Shown in pieces: positions 8,860 through 16,864 of a DNA stretch of 64,000 bases; within the stretch, counting starts at the first letter, position 1, and each line of letters opens with the position of its first letter. This DNA comes from Kibdelosporangium banguiense (GTDB lineage: Bacteria > Actinomycetota > Actinomycetes > Mycobacteriales > Pseudonocardiaceae). The stretch is from positions 10,739,203 through 10,803,202 of the forward strand of contig NZ_JAGINW010000001.1 of the NCBI RefSeq assembly GCF_017876405.1, in the 5' to 3' direction. The notes under the pieces are model-generated. The model searched no databases and had not been told where the DNA came from. It was given only the letters and a program-made list of their open reading frames with translations. Both the position numbers and the translations under genes were made by a program.

Positions 8860-9146
8860 GGCCACCCACAGAGACCGGTGTAGTCCGGTAGTGCCCGCTG
8901 TGGCGCGGAGGTCAGATTCCACGCGAGCGCGCCCGCTAGCACGATCATCACGACCTCGTCGGCGATCCTGACCTTACGCCTGTGCCTGCGAAACACCGCG
9001 ACCCGCTCGGGCACCCGTCGCCCCACCAACGCGAACACCAACAACGCCAACGCCGTCCCGACCGCGAACGCGAACGCGAGGGTCGACACGACGATCTCCG
9101 CGTTGATCTCCCCACAGGTACCCGCGAGACGGGGTTGATCTCCCAC
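8860..9146 (-). pseudogene. Possible truncated small membrane protein
   Basis: The first ~95 residues read as a plausible membrane protein: STLAFAFAVGTALALLVFAL, then GRRVPERVAVFRRHRR, then VVMIVLAGALAWNLTS. They lie in the gap between the MFS and IclR genes. The frame then continues antisense through the MFS gene, where it has no protein-like character, so the natural 3' end seems lost. I do not recognise the family. The remaining gap to 9302 shows no other feature. Confidence 0.3.
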
Positions 9147-9302
9147 ACCACAACGTACGTCGGCGAATCACAGCTGTTGTGGTTGCTCGGGTCGGCAGCC
9201 GGGTGTGATGGCGTTCTCGCGGCCGTAGATCGTCTTCGGGGTGTCCGGCGTATTTGCCCGGTTGTCGTTCGTCGACTTCGAATTTGGCGCACACTGTGCG
9301 GT

Positions 9303-10052
9303 ATGGCGCGGTCATCGAGTGGTGAGTCAATGCTCTCGCGTGCTGTGCGGCTCTTCGAGGTGTTCGGTGTGGACACTCCGGCCTTGACGGTGTCGGAGTT
9401 GGCGAGGAGGGCAGGGCTGCCGGTGGCGACAGCCTCGCGGTTGATCAACGAGCTGGTGTCCTACGGCTGGTTGCGCAGGGACGCGAGCAAGCGGGTACGG
9501 ATCGGGGTCCGGATGTGGGAACTGGCCTCACGAGCCTCCCCCACCCTGGGATTGCGTGAGGCCGCGATGCCGTTCATAGAGGCCCTGCACGCCGTCGTCG
9601 GCCACCATGTTCAGCTGGGTGTGCTGCAGGACCATGAGGTGCTGTTCGTCGAGCGGCTGTCGGCACCGGGAGCGGTGGTCAACGTGACCCGCATCGCCGG
9701 GCGGCTGCCGATACACGCCTCCTCGTCGGGGCTGGTGCTGTTGGCTTGCGGCGCAAGCGAACTACAGGAGTCGGTCCTGGCCGGCCCGCTGCGGGCCTTC
9801 ACCCCGAATACCGTGACCGAGCCGAAAGCACTGCGCGTTCTCCTGGCCGAGACCCGTCGCAACGGCTACGCGTTCTGCGCCGGCTTCATCGACGAGAGCG
9901 CTACCGGCATCGCCGTCCCGCTGCGCGGTCTGAGCGGCCGCACCGTGGCAGCGTTGGGCGTGGTGGTACCCAACGATGACGCCGCCCGCATGCAGATTCC
10001 CGCGCTGCTGGCCACGGCCCGCGGCATCTCCCGCTCCATGCGCGGCGGTTGA
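9303..10052 (+). CDS. IclR family transcriptional regulator
   Basis: A 249-residue IclR-type regulator. The N-terminal winged helix-turn-helix (LTVSELARRAGLPVATASRL, residues ~22-45) is followed by a GAF-like effector domain with the family motifs HHVQLGVLQDHEVLFVERL and GYAFCAGFIDESATGIAVPL. The ATG at 9303 begins the conserved N-terminus; upstream codons in frame read as non-protein. IclR regulators commonly control aromatic-acid catabolism, and the next gene is a fragment of a PDR/VanB reductase that would fit such a pathway. A 15-bp palindrome lies just downstream. Confidence 0.9.
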   Translation: MARSSSGESMLSRAVRLFEVFGVDTPALTVSELARRAGLPVATASRLINELVSYGWLRRDASKRVRIGVRMWELASRASPTLGLREAAMPFIEALHAVVGHHVQLGVLQDHEVLFVERLSAPGAVVNVTRIAGRLPIHASSSGLVLLACGASELQESVLAGPLRAFTPNTVTEPKALRVLLAETRRNGYAFCAGFIDESATGIAVPLRGLSGRTVAALGVVVPNDDAARMQIPALLATARGISRSMRGG

Positions 10053-10069
10053 CACAAAGGGCGCGCGTC

Positions 10070-10084
10070 TCTCATTGAATGAGA
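10070..10084. promoter_or_regulatory. Palindrome, candidate IclR operator
   Basis: TCTCATTGAATGAGA is a perfect 15-bp palindrome around a central G. It lies 17 bp after the IclR stop and 66 bp before the truncated reductase gene, the expected position for an operator of that gene. The binder is inferred from adjacency only. Confidence 0.4.
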
Positions 10085-10150
10085 AGCCAGTGGTGATCCC
10101 CGCCATGGCCCGGTCATTCTCAGGCTCCTGACAGACCTTGAGGAGCTCCG

Positions 10151-10328
10151 ATGATCATGGCAGCGATCCCTATGGCGGTGGCAAGGAACGTCGAATTGGT
10201 CGTCACGGCCAAGACGGTCGTCGCCGACGGTGTGGTGTCTCTGACGCTGGCACATCGGGAAGGGCGGCGAATGCCGGATTGGACACCGGGCGCTCACATC
10301 GACCTGGTGTTGCCAAATGGGCTGACCC
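10151..10328 (+). pseudogene. PDR/VanB-type oxygenase reductase, N-terminal fragment
   Basis: About 59 codons of a phthalate-dioxygenase-reductase/vanillate-demethylase-reductase-like flavoprotein. The text LVVTAKTVVADGVVSLTLAH then DWTPGAHIDLVLPNGLT is the start of its flavin-binding barrel. The expected continuation (RQYSLCGD-like FMN motif) is replaced by IS-A sequence at about 10329. An AGGAG site at 10139 precedes the ATG. The gene would have supplied electrons to an oxygenase that is not in the window. Confidence 0.75.
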
Positions 10329-11295
10329 TGTACCGCTCGAAAAGTCATCGCGCCTGGTCAGGTGCCACAGTCAAGCCGTTGGGATCATGATCCGGTGATC
10401 GTGTCGCTGCTGTACCAACTGACCCGACGACTGCTGTCTGTCCCCGCTGTGCTGCTGCGCCGTGACACCACCAAGGACGCAGAACTGCTCGTGCTCCGGC
10501 ACGAGAACGCCGTCCTCCGCCGCCAGATCACCGGCCCCGTCCGCTACGAACAAGCAGATCGGCTCTGGTTCACCGCACTGTCTTCACTGCTGCCCCGACG
10601 CCGCTGGCACAACGTCTTCCCGGTTCAACCCGCGACAATCCTGGCCTGGCACCGCACGTTCATCGCATGGAAATGGGACTACAGCACGCGCCGACGTCCG
10701 AGCGGACGACCGACCACTCACGCTGCGATCACGCAGCTTGTCCTTCGCTTGGCTCACGACAACCCGCGCTGGGGACACCGAAGAATCCAGGGAGAACTGG
10801 CTCGGCTCGGGCATCGGATCGCCGCGTCGACCGTCTGGAAGATCCTCAACTCGTCCGGCATCGATCCCGCCCCACGTCGAGCCGGCCCCACCTGGAAGCA
10901 GTTCCTCGCCAACCAGGCCCGCGGCGTCATCGCCGCGGACTTCTTCCACGTCGACACTGCACTCGGCACACGCCTCTATGCCCTGGTCTTCCTCGAGCAC
11001 GACACGCGGCGGCTCCACATCGCCAGCGTCACCGAACACCCGACCCAGGAATGGACGACACAACAAGCCCGCAACCTCACCGCCCAGTTCGGCACACACT
11101 CATTCCGATTCCTGCTTCGCGACCGAGACGGAAAGTACTCTCCGGCGTTCGACGCCGTCTTCCAGGCCGAAGACATGGACATCGTGACCACCGCACCCCA
11201 GACGCCGCGGATGAATGCACACTGCGAACGAGTCATCAGAACCCTCCGCACCGAGCTCTGCGACCACGTTCTGATCGTCAACGAGACGCACGCCC
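10329..11295 (+). mobile_element. IS-A, integrase-core IS truncated by IS-B
   Basis: The left end (CTCGAAAAGTCATCGCGCC, about 10336-10354) resembles the IS-B tip, so IS-A and IS-B belong to the same family. The right end is missing: the transposase frame is cut at 11295 by the IS-B left tip. The sequence beyond the IS-B right end (from 13843) does not continue the IS-A transposase, so a deletion accompanied or followed the insertion. The exact left boundary is approximate. Confidence 0.7.
10395..11295 (+). pseudogene. IS-A DDE transposase, C-terminally truncated
   Basis: About 300 residues of an integrase-core (rve-type DDE) transposase starting at a GTG. The helical N-terminal part has LRHENAVLRRQI. 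The HTH region reads NPRWGHRRIQGELARLGHRI. The catalytic core carries the acidic triad (VIAADFFHVD, FLLRDRDGKY, MNAHCERVIRTLRTELCDH). The final ~45 residues, with the usual NEHRPHQ-type tail, are absent: after IVNETHA the frame runs into IS-B and stops at 11345. It should be inactive. Confidence 0.8.
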
Positions 11296-11395
11296 TGCGC
11301 TCGCCGAAAACCTTATCCGTGCTGGTCAGACGCTACATACGATGACGTCGGCACGCTCCCTCATGGCAGGCGGTCCTACGGCAGGATGACCGGCT

Positions 11396-12505
11396 GTGCT
11401 GCTGCGACTGGCCTACCTCGGCCTCGCTAACACGTTCGCCCTCCTTCGCCTGCTCCCGATGAGTGATTGGGACAAAGACATCGAGATCCTCGCACTACGC
11501 CACCAGATCGCAGTACTGCAACGCCAACTCGGCGACACCAGGATGCGCTTCAATCCGGCGGACAGGGCGTTACTCACCGCGCTCCTGCACCCACTACCAC
11601 GCCAAATCCTGCACAGACTCCGACTGCTGGCCCGCCCGGACACAATCCTGCGCTGGCACCGCGACCTGATCCGCCGACGCCACGCCAGGATGTCCCGACC
11701 GAAACGCCCGGGCCGACCGCGCACCATCCGATCCGTGCGAGTCCTGGTCCTGCGCCTGGCCAAAGAAAACCCCAGTTGGGGCTATCGCCGGATCCACGGC
11801 GAACTCCTCGTCCTCGGGGTGAAGGTCGCCGCCTCGACCGTGTGGCAGATCCTCACCGACGCCGGCACCGACCCCGCACCCCAACGCGCCTCCAGCACCT
11901 GGGCCCAGTTCCTCCGCTCCCAAGCCGACGTCCTGCTGGCCTGCGACTTCTTCGAAACCGTCACCCTCACCGGCACACGCATGTACGTGCTGGTGGCGAT
12001 CGAGCATGCTCAGCGCCGGATCCATATCCTCGGCGCGACACCTCATCCGACCGCGGCATGGGTGACCCAAGCCGTCCGCAATCTCGTCATGGACCTCCAG
12101 GACGCCGGCCGCCGAGCTCGGTTCCTGATCCGCGACCGGGACGGCAAGTTCCCTCAGCTGTTCGACGTCATCCTCGCCGACGCCGGTATCGAGATCGTGC
12201 TGAGTGGTGTTCAGATGCCCAGGATGAACTCGATCGTCGAACGCTGGGTGCAGACCTGCCGCCACGAACTGCTCGACCGCGTCCTGATCTGGAACCAACG
12301 ACACCTGCTCCACGCACTCCATGAATACGAGCAGTTCTACAACAACCACCGACCCCACCAAGGCATCGCCAACGCCCGACCACTACAACCACTGCCACAG
12401 CCAATCACCGAACCAGCCCAGATCGGTCAACTCGCCATGAATCGCCCCGGGTTTGGTAGAGACTCGTTACTGGGGTCAGGCAACCAGACTGGTCAGGTCG
12501 CCTAG
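11396..12505 (+). pseudogene. IS-B DDE transposase, interrupted by IS3
   Basis: An integrase-core transposase with LRHQIAVLQRQL, NPSWGYRRIHGELLVLG, and the acidic triad LACDFFETV, FLIRDRDGKFP and MNSIVERWVQTCRHEL. The original frame is intact to codon 347 at 12437. It then enters the IS3 element and stops at 12505 after foreign residues. Splicing 12437 to 13757 restores the frame, adds IRRHPRLGGILNEYHHAA and ends at the TGA at 13810-13812, giving 365 residues. The natural stop overlaps the right inverted repeat. A GTG start at 11396 matches the copy at the window edge. Confidence 0.8.
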
Positions 12506-13330
12506 CTCGTACAGGGTCTCAAACTCGGTCGGTGGCCGATAGCCACAGGCTTCATGAAGCCGTTGATCGTTGTACCACTCCACCCACGCGGCGGTAGCGA
12601 TCTCGACCTCGTTCTTATTGTGCCACGGTCCTTGCGGTTTGATCAACTCTGTTTTGTAGAGACCGATGGTGGATTCCGCGAGCGCATTGTCGTACGCGTC
12701 ACCGACCGTGCCGATGGACGCGTTGATACCCGAGTCGACGAGATGCTGGGTGAACCGAAAGGACGTATATTGACTCCCGGCATCGGAATGGTGAATCAGT
12801 TTGTCTTCACCGTCCACCCGGCGATAGTCGCGGTGCGACAGTCCTCTGTCGATGGCGTCGAGGACCAGGTCGGTTTCCTTGGACGTGCTCGCCCGCCAGC
12901 CGACGATTTTTCGGGAGAAGACGTCGATGGCGAACGCGACGTAGACGGTGCCCGCCCAGGTGGCGACGTAGGTGAAGTCCGCCACCCACAACCGGTTCGG
13001 CGCACCAGCCGCGAACTGCCGGTTCACCAGATCCGCGGCCCGCACACCGCCGGGGTCCTGGATCGTGGTGCGTACCGTCTTGCCGCGCACCGCGCCGGCC
13101 AAGCCGAGTCGGCGCATCAGCCGCTCGACCCGGCCGCGCCCGACCTCGACACCTTCCCGTGTAAGTTGGCGCCAGATTTTCCGGGCGCCATACACCTGAT
13201 AGTTCTCGTCATACGCGCGCCTGATTTCCTTCATGAGTTCCTCGTCCCGGAACGCGCGTCGTGATGTCGGTCGCGACCGGGCGGCATAGTAGGTGGACGG
13301 AGCGATCTTGATACCGAATTCGGTCAGCAC
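12476..13330 (-). CDS. IS3 orfB, DDE transposase catalytic subunit
   Basis: Residues with the rve catalytic core: WVADFTYVATWAGTVYVAF (first Asp), HHSDAGSQYTS (second Asp) and YDNALAESTIGLYKTELI (Glu), followed by the tail EWYNDQRLHEACGYRPP. Coding similarity continues upstream of the ATG at 13330 in the same frame (AFITEFKDRFGVEPIC) towards 13390. It is therefore probably made as a fusion with orfA by programmed -1 frameshifting, as is usual for IS3. Confidence 0.92.
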   Translation of the reverse strand: MLTEFGIKIAPSTYYAARSRPTSRRAFRDEELMKEIRRAYDENYQVYGARKIWRQLTREGVEVGRGRVERLMRRLGLAGAVRGKTVRTTIQDPGGVRAADLVNRQFAAGAPNRLWVADFTYVATWAGTVYVAFAIDVFSRKIVGWRASTSKETDLVLDAIDRGLSHRDYRRVDGEDKLIHHSDAGSQYTSFRFTQHLVDSGINASIGTVGDAYDNALAESTIGLYKTELIKPQGPWHNKNEVEIATAAWVEWYNDQRLHEACGYRPPTEFETLYELGDLTSLVA

Positions 13331-13380
13331 GGCACAGATCGGCTCGACTCCGAACCGGTCCTTGAATTCCGTGATGAACG

Positions 13381-13701
13381 CTACGAGCGTGGCGGTCGAG
13401 GGTCGAGCTCCCTCGCGAAGAAAGCCGACGCCGCCTTCAAAATATCGTTCGCCCGACGCAACTCAGCAACTTCCCGCCGCAACCGCGTCAACTCGGCCGA
13501 CTCCTCACTCGACGTCCCCGACCGCGCCCCAGCATCGACCTCGGCCTGACGCACCCATTTACGCAGCGTCTCGCCCGACACGCCCACCTTCGCCGCCACC
13601 GAGCAGATCGTCTCCCACTCCGAGGAGTAGTGCTCTACCTGCTCAAACACCAACCCAACAGCACGCTCACGAAACTCACGTGAGTACCTCTTCCCAGCCA
13701 T
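13381..13701 (-). CDS. IS3 orfA, HTH protein
   Basis: A 106-residue small transposase subunit. The HTH_Tnp_1 domain has KRYSREFRERAVGLVFEQ and VAAKVGVSGETLRKWVRQAE. A leucine-zipper-like helix follows (ELTRLRREVAELRRANDILK), and the C-terminus overlaps the 5' extension of orfB. It binds the IS ends and provides the N-terminal half of the frameshifted transposase. Confidence 0.9.
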   Translation of the reverse strand: MAGKRYSREFRERAVGLVFEQVEHYSSEWETICSVAAKVGVSGETLRKWVRQAEVDAGARSGTSSEESAELTRLRREVAELRRANDILKAASAFFARELDPRPPRS

Positions 13702-13945
13702 GATCCACATCCTCACTCAACGAGTGAGCCTCCATCAAACCCGGGGCGGTTCACCATCCGCCGACACCCACGTTTGGGCGGCATCCTTAATGAGTACCAT
13801 CACGCTGCCTGACCAGTGCGGATGACATTTTCGGCAAGCGCAACGCTGGCGCCGCACAGAACTGCATCTTGGAGAGCCGCAGACACGGTTGGGCCGGGCA
13901 GCTGGTCTGGTCGCTACCCGGCCCAGAGTTCCACACTCAGAATGT

Positions 13946-14416
13946 TCAGGTTTTGAAGGGTGTTCTATTCTGTTCGGCCAGCACTTTACGCGCGATCGCC
14001 TCGAGACCTTCCCATGGGATCCGGTCTGGTTGGGTCAATCCACGTTGCTCGACGTATCGGGCAGCGTTGTCGGTCATGGCCTGGATCGCCTCGCCCCAGC
14101 CGCCTGGACCGAGTCCTGGACCGGGGATTACGCGCTCCGGTTTGAAGGTCCAGCCATCGTCGTCCTTCGTCAGTTTTCCTTGAATCGCCAGGGCGGCGAT
14201 GTCGGCGATGTCTTCGTCATGGCGATGCCACAGCAACCATGCCGGTCCCGCGACTGGAGTCACGGCCTGCGGCAGGTCGAGGCGCATCAAGTCGGCGTCC
14301 CTGTCGTGCCGCGGGCGGAGGCGGAGGCTGAAGGGATAGCCGTCCTCGTCGACGAAGCTCAGCACTGGACTCGTGAACAGATGCAGGTAGAGATCGAGTT
14401 CCTTCCACGCACTCAT
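13946..14416 (-). CDS. Hypothetical protein, possible PNPOx-fold partner
   Basis: A 156-residue protein whose family I cannot name with certainty. The first half (FTSPVLSFVDEDGYPFSLRL ... PAWLLWHRHDE) looks like a split-barrel flavin-binding fold. The second half is helical and carries a GPGLGPGGWGEAIQAM segment. Its ATG overlaps the stop of the pyridoxamine-oxidase-like gene at 14413 (ATGA), so the two are co-translated and may work as a pair. The stretch 13843-13945 between it and IS-B shows no feature. Confidence 0.65.
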   Translation of the reverse strand: MSAWKELDLYLHLFTSPVLSFVDEDGYPFSLRLRPRHDRDADLMRLDLPQAVTPVAGPAWLLWHRHDEDIADIAALAIQGKLTKDDDGWTFKPERVIPGPGLGPGGWGEAIQAMTDNAARYVEQRGLTQPDRIPWEGLEAIARKVLAEQNRTPFKT

Positions 14417-14907
14417 GCGACACGCTCCGCGACTCGCTGACCCGTTTCGTCGGTGCTGAAGGTCCAGACACGTTCCGGTTGCACGGTTATCCGGATCCGG
14501 TGGTAGTACGCGGCCGGCGTGTACTCACGTGTCTCTTTGTCCAGCACGCTGTGCAGGGAGTCTGGTTGTTTGCGGAACAACGTCTCCCAGAAGTCCTCCA
14601 GTCCTTCCACCACACGGATTTCATCCGGTGCCGCGGCGCGGCCCTGGACCAGCACCTGGGAGGCGCCGCGCAGCCCGCTGCCAGTGTGATCGGAGAACAG
14701 CAACGACACCTTGTCGTTGCGGTGCAGGTGGTTCAGTTTCGCCGGATACGCGATCGCCGTGCTCAGGACGAACTCGTCGGCACCCGGCGTCAGCCCGAAG
14801 ACGAGTGGCCATGTCACCGGCGTACCGGACTTCGCCACCGTTGACAACTCGCACACGAGGACGCGCTCCAGGATCTCGCGCACCTCCGGCGGTAGCGATG
14901 TGGGCAT
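14413..14907 (-). CDS. Pyridoxamine 5'-phosphate oxidase-like flavoprotein
   Basis: A 164-residue protein of the PNPOx-like split-barrel superfamily, which contains FMN- or F420-dependent oxidoreductases. The typical block LVCELSTVAKSGTPVTWPLV is followed by KLNHLHRNDKVSLLFSD and GASQVLVQGRA. An AAGGGA site precedes the ATG at 14907. It is transcribed away from the P450 at 15096, and the shared promoter region carries three TCATACG repeats, so it is probably regulated with the alkaloid cluster. A second PNPOx-like gene lies at 22473. Confidence 0.8.
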   Translation of the reverse strand: MPTSLPPEVREILERVLVCELSTVAKSGTPVTWPLVFGLTPGADEFVLSTAIAYPAKLNHLHRNDKVSLLFSDHTGSGLRGASQVLVQGRAAAPDEIRVVEGLEDFWETLFRKQPDSLHSVLDKETREYTPAAYYHRIRITVQPERVWTFSTDETGQRVAERVA

Positions 14908-14996
14908 GCTGTCCCTTCTGAAGTCTCGGGGTAAGCGCGTCGCCGATGCGATTGTGACCGTGTCTCATCAGAGCGAATCGCGCAGTCGATTCGACC

Positions 14997-15041
14997 GTAG
15001 TCATACGATACACTAATCATACGTTGCACTTCGTCATACGT
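14997..15041. promoter_or_regulatory. Triple TCATACG repeat, divergent promoter
   Basis: TCATACG occurs at 15001, 15017 and 15034 in direct orientation with 16-17 bp spacing. Each copy is followed by a CACT-containing tail (ATACACTAA, TTGCACTTCG, TACCACTTAA). The first copy, GTAGTCATACGATACA, closely matches sites before the MFS gene (26899) and the SDR gene (27863). The block lies between the PNPOx-like gene (minus) and the P450 (plus). Confidence 0.6.
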
Positions 15042-15095
15042 ACCACTTAAGCTGTCGACCGGCCATGTACGACGACTCTGGGGAGAGTGCTGTTC

Positions 15096-16286
15096 ATGCA
15101 CGCACCTGCGCCACGTTTTCCTTTCGGGACAGGGGCCGGGCTCGACATCGATCCTGGTTATGCGGCGCTCGGTGCCGGCGACTCGCCCGCCCGGGTGACC
15201 ATGCCGTTCGGCGGCGAAGCGTGGCTGGCGACGCGACATGCCGACGTCAAGTTCGTGCTCAGCGATCGCCGCTTCAGCCGCTCCGAGTCGGTCCTGCCGG
15301 ACAAGCCGCGGTTCTGGGAGCAGCTGGGCCTCGACGGCATCGGGTACCAGGATCCGCCTGACCACAGCAGGTTGCGGCGGCTGGTGACCAAGGCGTTCAG
15401 TGTCCGGCGGGTCGAGGAGTTCCGTCCCCGGGTCCACGAGATCGTCGGCTCGCTGCTTGACGACCTGGCCGGCGAGACTCCCCCGGTCGATCTCGTCCAG
15501 GCTTACGCCTTACGTGTGCCGGGCGTGGTCATTTGCGAGTTCCTCGGCGTTCCCTACGAGGACAGGGACCGATTCGAGCCGTTCTTCGACGTGGTGGTGG
15601 CGACCGACGCCGTGCCGGTGGACGAGATCATCAAAGCCCGGCAGCAGCTGGAGAACTACTTCTCGGAACTGATCGAACGCGAGCGGCGCACCCCGACCGA
15701 CGGCCTGTTCGGAGCCTTGGTACGGGTACGGGACAACGAGGACAAGCTCTCCGAGAAGGAACTGGTCGAATTCGGTTTCGGGTTGATCGTCGCCGGACAT
15801 GAGACCACCGGTTCGGAGATCTCCAACTTCCTGCTCACCCTGCTACGCCATCCTCGGCAGATGGCGAAACTACGCGACGATCCGGGGCTCGTTCCGCAGG
15901 CGGTCGAGGAGCTGCTGAGGTACGTCCCACTGTTGACGATCGGCGGGATTCCCTTTGCCGCCAAGGAGGATGTCCAGGTCGGTGGCGTACTTGTCCGCGC
16001 GGGCGAGATCGTGATCCCCTCTCTGGAGGCGGCCAACCGGGACGGCGACGTGTTTCCCGATCCGCATTCGCTGGACATCACCCGGACCGACAACGGCCAC
16101 GTGACGTTCAGCCATGGCATCCACCACTGCCTGGGCGCGCAGCTGGCGCGAGTCGAGTTGCAGAGCGCGGTCGCCGGTCTGCTGCGCCGTTTTCCCGGGA
16201 TCCGGCTGGCTGTGCCGGAAACCGAGATCGAATGGAAGACCGGTCTGGTCGTCCGCGGCCCGAAGGCCCTGCCGGTCACCTGGTAG
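15096..16286 (+). CDS. Cytochrome P450, alkaloid cluster
   Basis: A 396-residue P450 with a complete I-helix motif (LIVAGHETTGSEISNFLL), ExxR (EELLRYV) and haem loop (FSHGIHHCLGAQLAR). The ATG at 15096 is chosen because GGGGAG lies 10 bases before it; the in-frame GTG at 15087 would leave no room for a ribosome site. The sequence is like P450s of antibiotic clusters (FSVRRVEEFRPRV) and not like the CYP105 pair on the left. A TTA codon occurs at 15510. It may oxidise an aromatic ring or the bridging positions of the tetrahydroisoquinoline. No redox partner is adjacent. Confidence 0.88.
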   Translation: MHAPAPRFPFGTGAGLDIDPGYAALGAGDSPARVTMPFGGEAWLATRHADVKFVLSDRRFSRSESVLPDKPRFWEQLGLDGIGYQDPPDHSRLRRLVTKAFSVRRVEEFRPRVHEIVGSLLDDLAGETPPVDLVQAYALRVPGVVICEFLGVPYEDRDRFEPFFDVVVATDAVPVDEIIKARQQLENYFSELIERERRTPTDGLFGALVRVRDNEDKLSEKELVEFGFGLIVAGHETTGSEISNFLLTLLRHPRQMAKLRDDPGLVPQAVEELLRYVPLLTIGGIPFAAKEDVQVGGVLVRAGEIVIPSLEAANRDGDVFPDPHSLDITRTDNGHVTFSHGIHHCLGAQLARVELQSAVAGLLRRFPGIRLAVPETEIEWKTGLVVRGPKALPVTW

Positions 16287-16330
16287 CGCAGCCGAACCCG
16301 AAACCCAATCCCCATAAGGAGAAGGTGCGA

Positions 16331-16855
16331 GTGCAGGCAGAACAAAGCGGAGTTGCCCTGATTCGCTGGCCCGAGGAGTCGGAACGGCGAATCCACTGCC
16401 GCGCCAAGGGTGTGCCCAGACTACTCGTCGTGGAAGGCGGCCACATGGCCCCGGTGTCCGGCGATGCCTACGAGGACTGGGTCCGCATGCCGGTCAGCGA
16501 AAGCGATGTACACGCACGGATATCCGTATTACGCGCCCGATTAACAGCCGACTGCACCCCTCGTGTGGACGCGCACGGGGTACTGCATTTCCGGTCGCGG
16601 TCGCTCGTGCTTTCGCCGACCGGCGCCAGCCTCGCCAACGTTCTGGCCGCATCGTTCGAGCAGGTCGTGCGGCGGGAAACCATGATGGAGTGGTTGTCGA
16701 GCAAGCAGAACCCTTCGCGCAGTGCGCTCGACCTGCACATCATGCGCCTGCGCCGCCGGATCTGGCCGTTGGATCTCGCGATCAGGACGGTGTGGGGCCG
16801 GGGCTACGTGCTCGAGTACTCCGAAAACCAGTCGGAACTGCCCGGACCCGAATAG
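16331..16855 (+). CDS. Winged-helix regulator, OmpR-type DNA-binding domain, copy 1
   Basis: A 174-residue stand-alone regulator. The C-terminal Trans_reg_C domain is clear (LSPTGASLANVLAASFEQVV then ALDLHIMRLRRRIWPLDLAI and RGYVLE). The N-terminal ~60 residues (LIRWPEESERRI, RLLVVEGG) show no phospho-acceptor pattern. It is paralogous to the protein at 29180, and the last 30 residues of the two are nearly identical. GTG at 16331 fits AAGGAGA at 16316 better than the GTG at 16325. Two TTA leucine codons (16529 and 16541) suggest bldA-type translational control. It is probably a pathway activator; it follows the P450 by 44 bp. Confidence 0.82.
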   Translation: MQAEQSGVALIRWPEESERRIHCRAKGVPRLLVVEGGHMAPVSGDAYEDWVRMPVSESDVHARISVLRARLTADCTPRVDAHGVLHFRSRSLVLSPTGASLANVLAASFEQVVRRETMMEWLSSKQNPSRSALDLHIMRLRRRIWPLDLAIRTVWGRGYVLEYSENQSELPGPE

Positions 16856-16864
16856 CAGGCGTGG

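Larger units (their letters stand above)
12438..13753 (-). mobile_element. IS3-family element inserted in IS-B
   Basis: A 1316-bp element with imperfect terminal inverted repeats: TGAATCGCCCCGGGTTTGGT at 12438, and TGAACCGCCCCGGGTTTGAT read in reverse from 13753. It is flanked by the 3-bp direct repeat CCA (12435-12437 and 13754-13756). It carries overlapping orfA and orfB on the minus strand. TGAACCGCCCCGGG ends are typical of actinobacterial IS3 elements. The clean duplication and intact ORFs suggest a recent insertion. Confidence 0.9.
11296..13842 (+). mobile_element. IS-B with a nested IS3 element
   Basis: The left tip TGCGCTCGCCGAAAACCTTA (11296 on) and the right tip, read in reverse from 13842 as TGCGCTTGCCGAAAATGTCA, are terminal inverted repeats that continue to CTGGTCAG. 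Subtracting the nested IS3 element and one copy of its target duplication (1319 bp) leaves an element of 1228 bp with one transposase gene. Flanks (GCCC and ACGC) do not form an obvious direct repeat, which fits a rearranged insertion. A second copy's end is at 1-112. Confidence 0.8.

Noticed and set aside
13205..13215. TCATACG inside the IS3 transposase gene as another regulatory site.
   Set aside because: It is within a coding region of a mobile element and lacks the flanking bases shared by the promoter sites.
11291..13850. Target-site duplication for IS-B.
   Set aside because: The bases next to the two tips (GCCC on the left, ACGC on the right) do not form a convincing direct repeat, and the right flank does not continue IS-A. 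A rearrangement is more likely.
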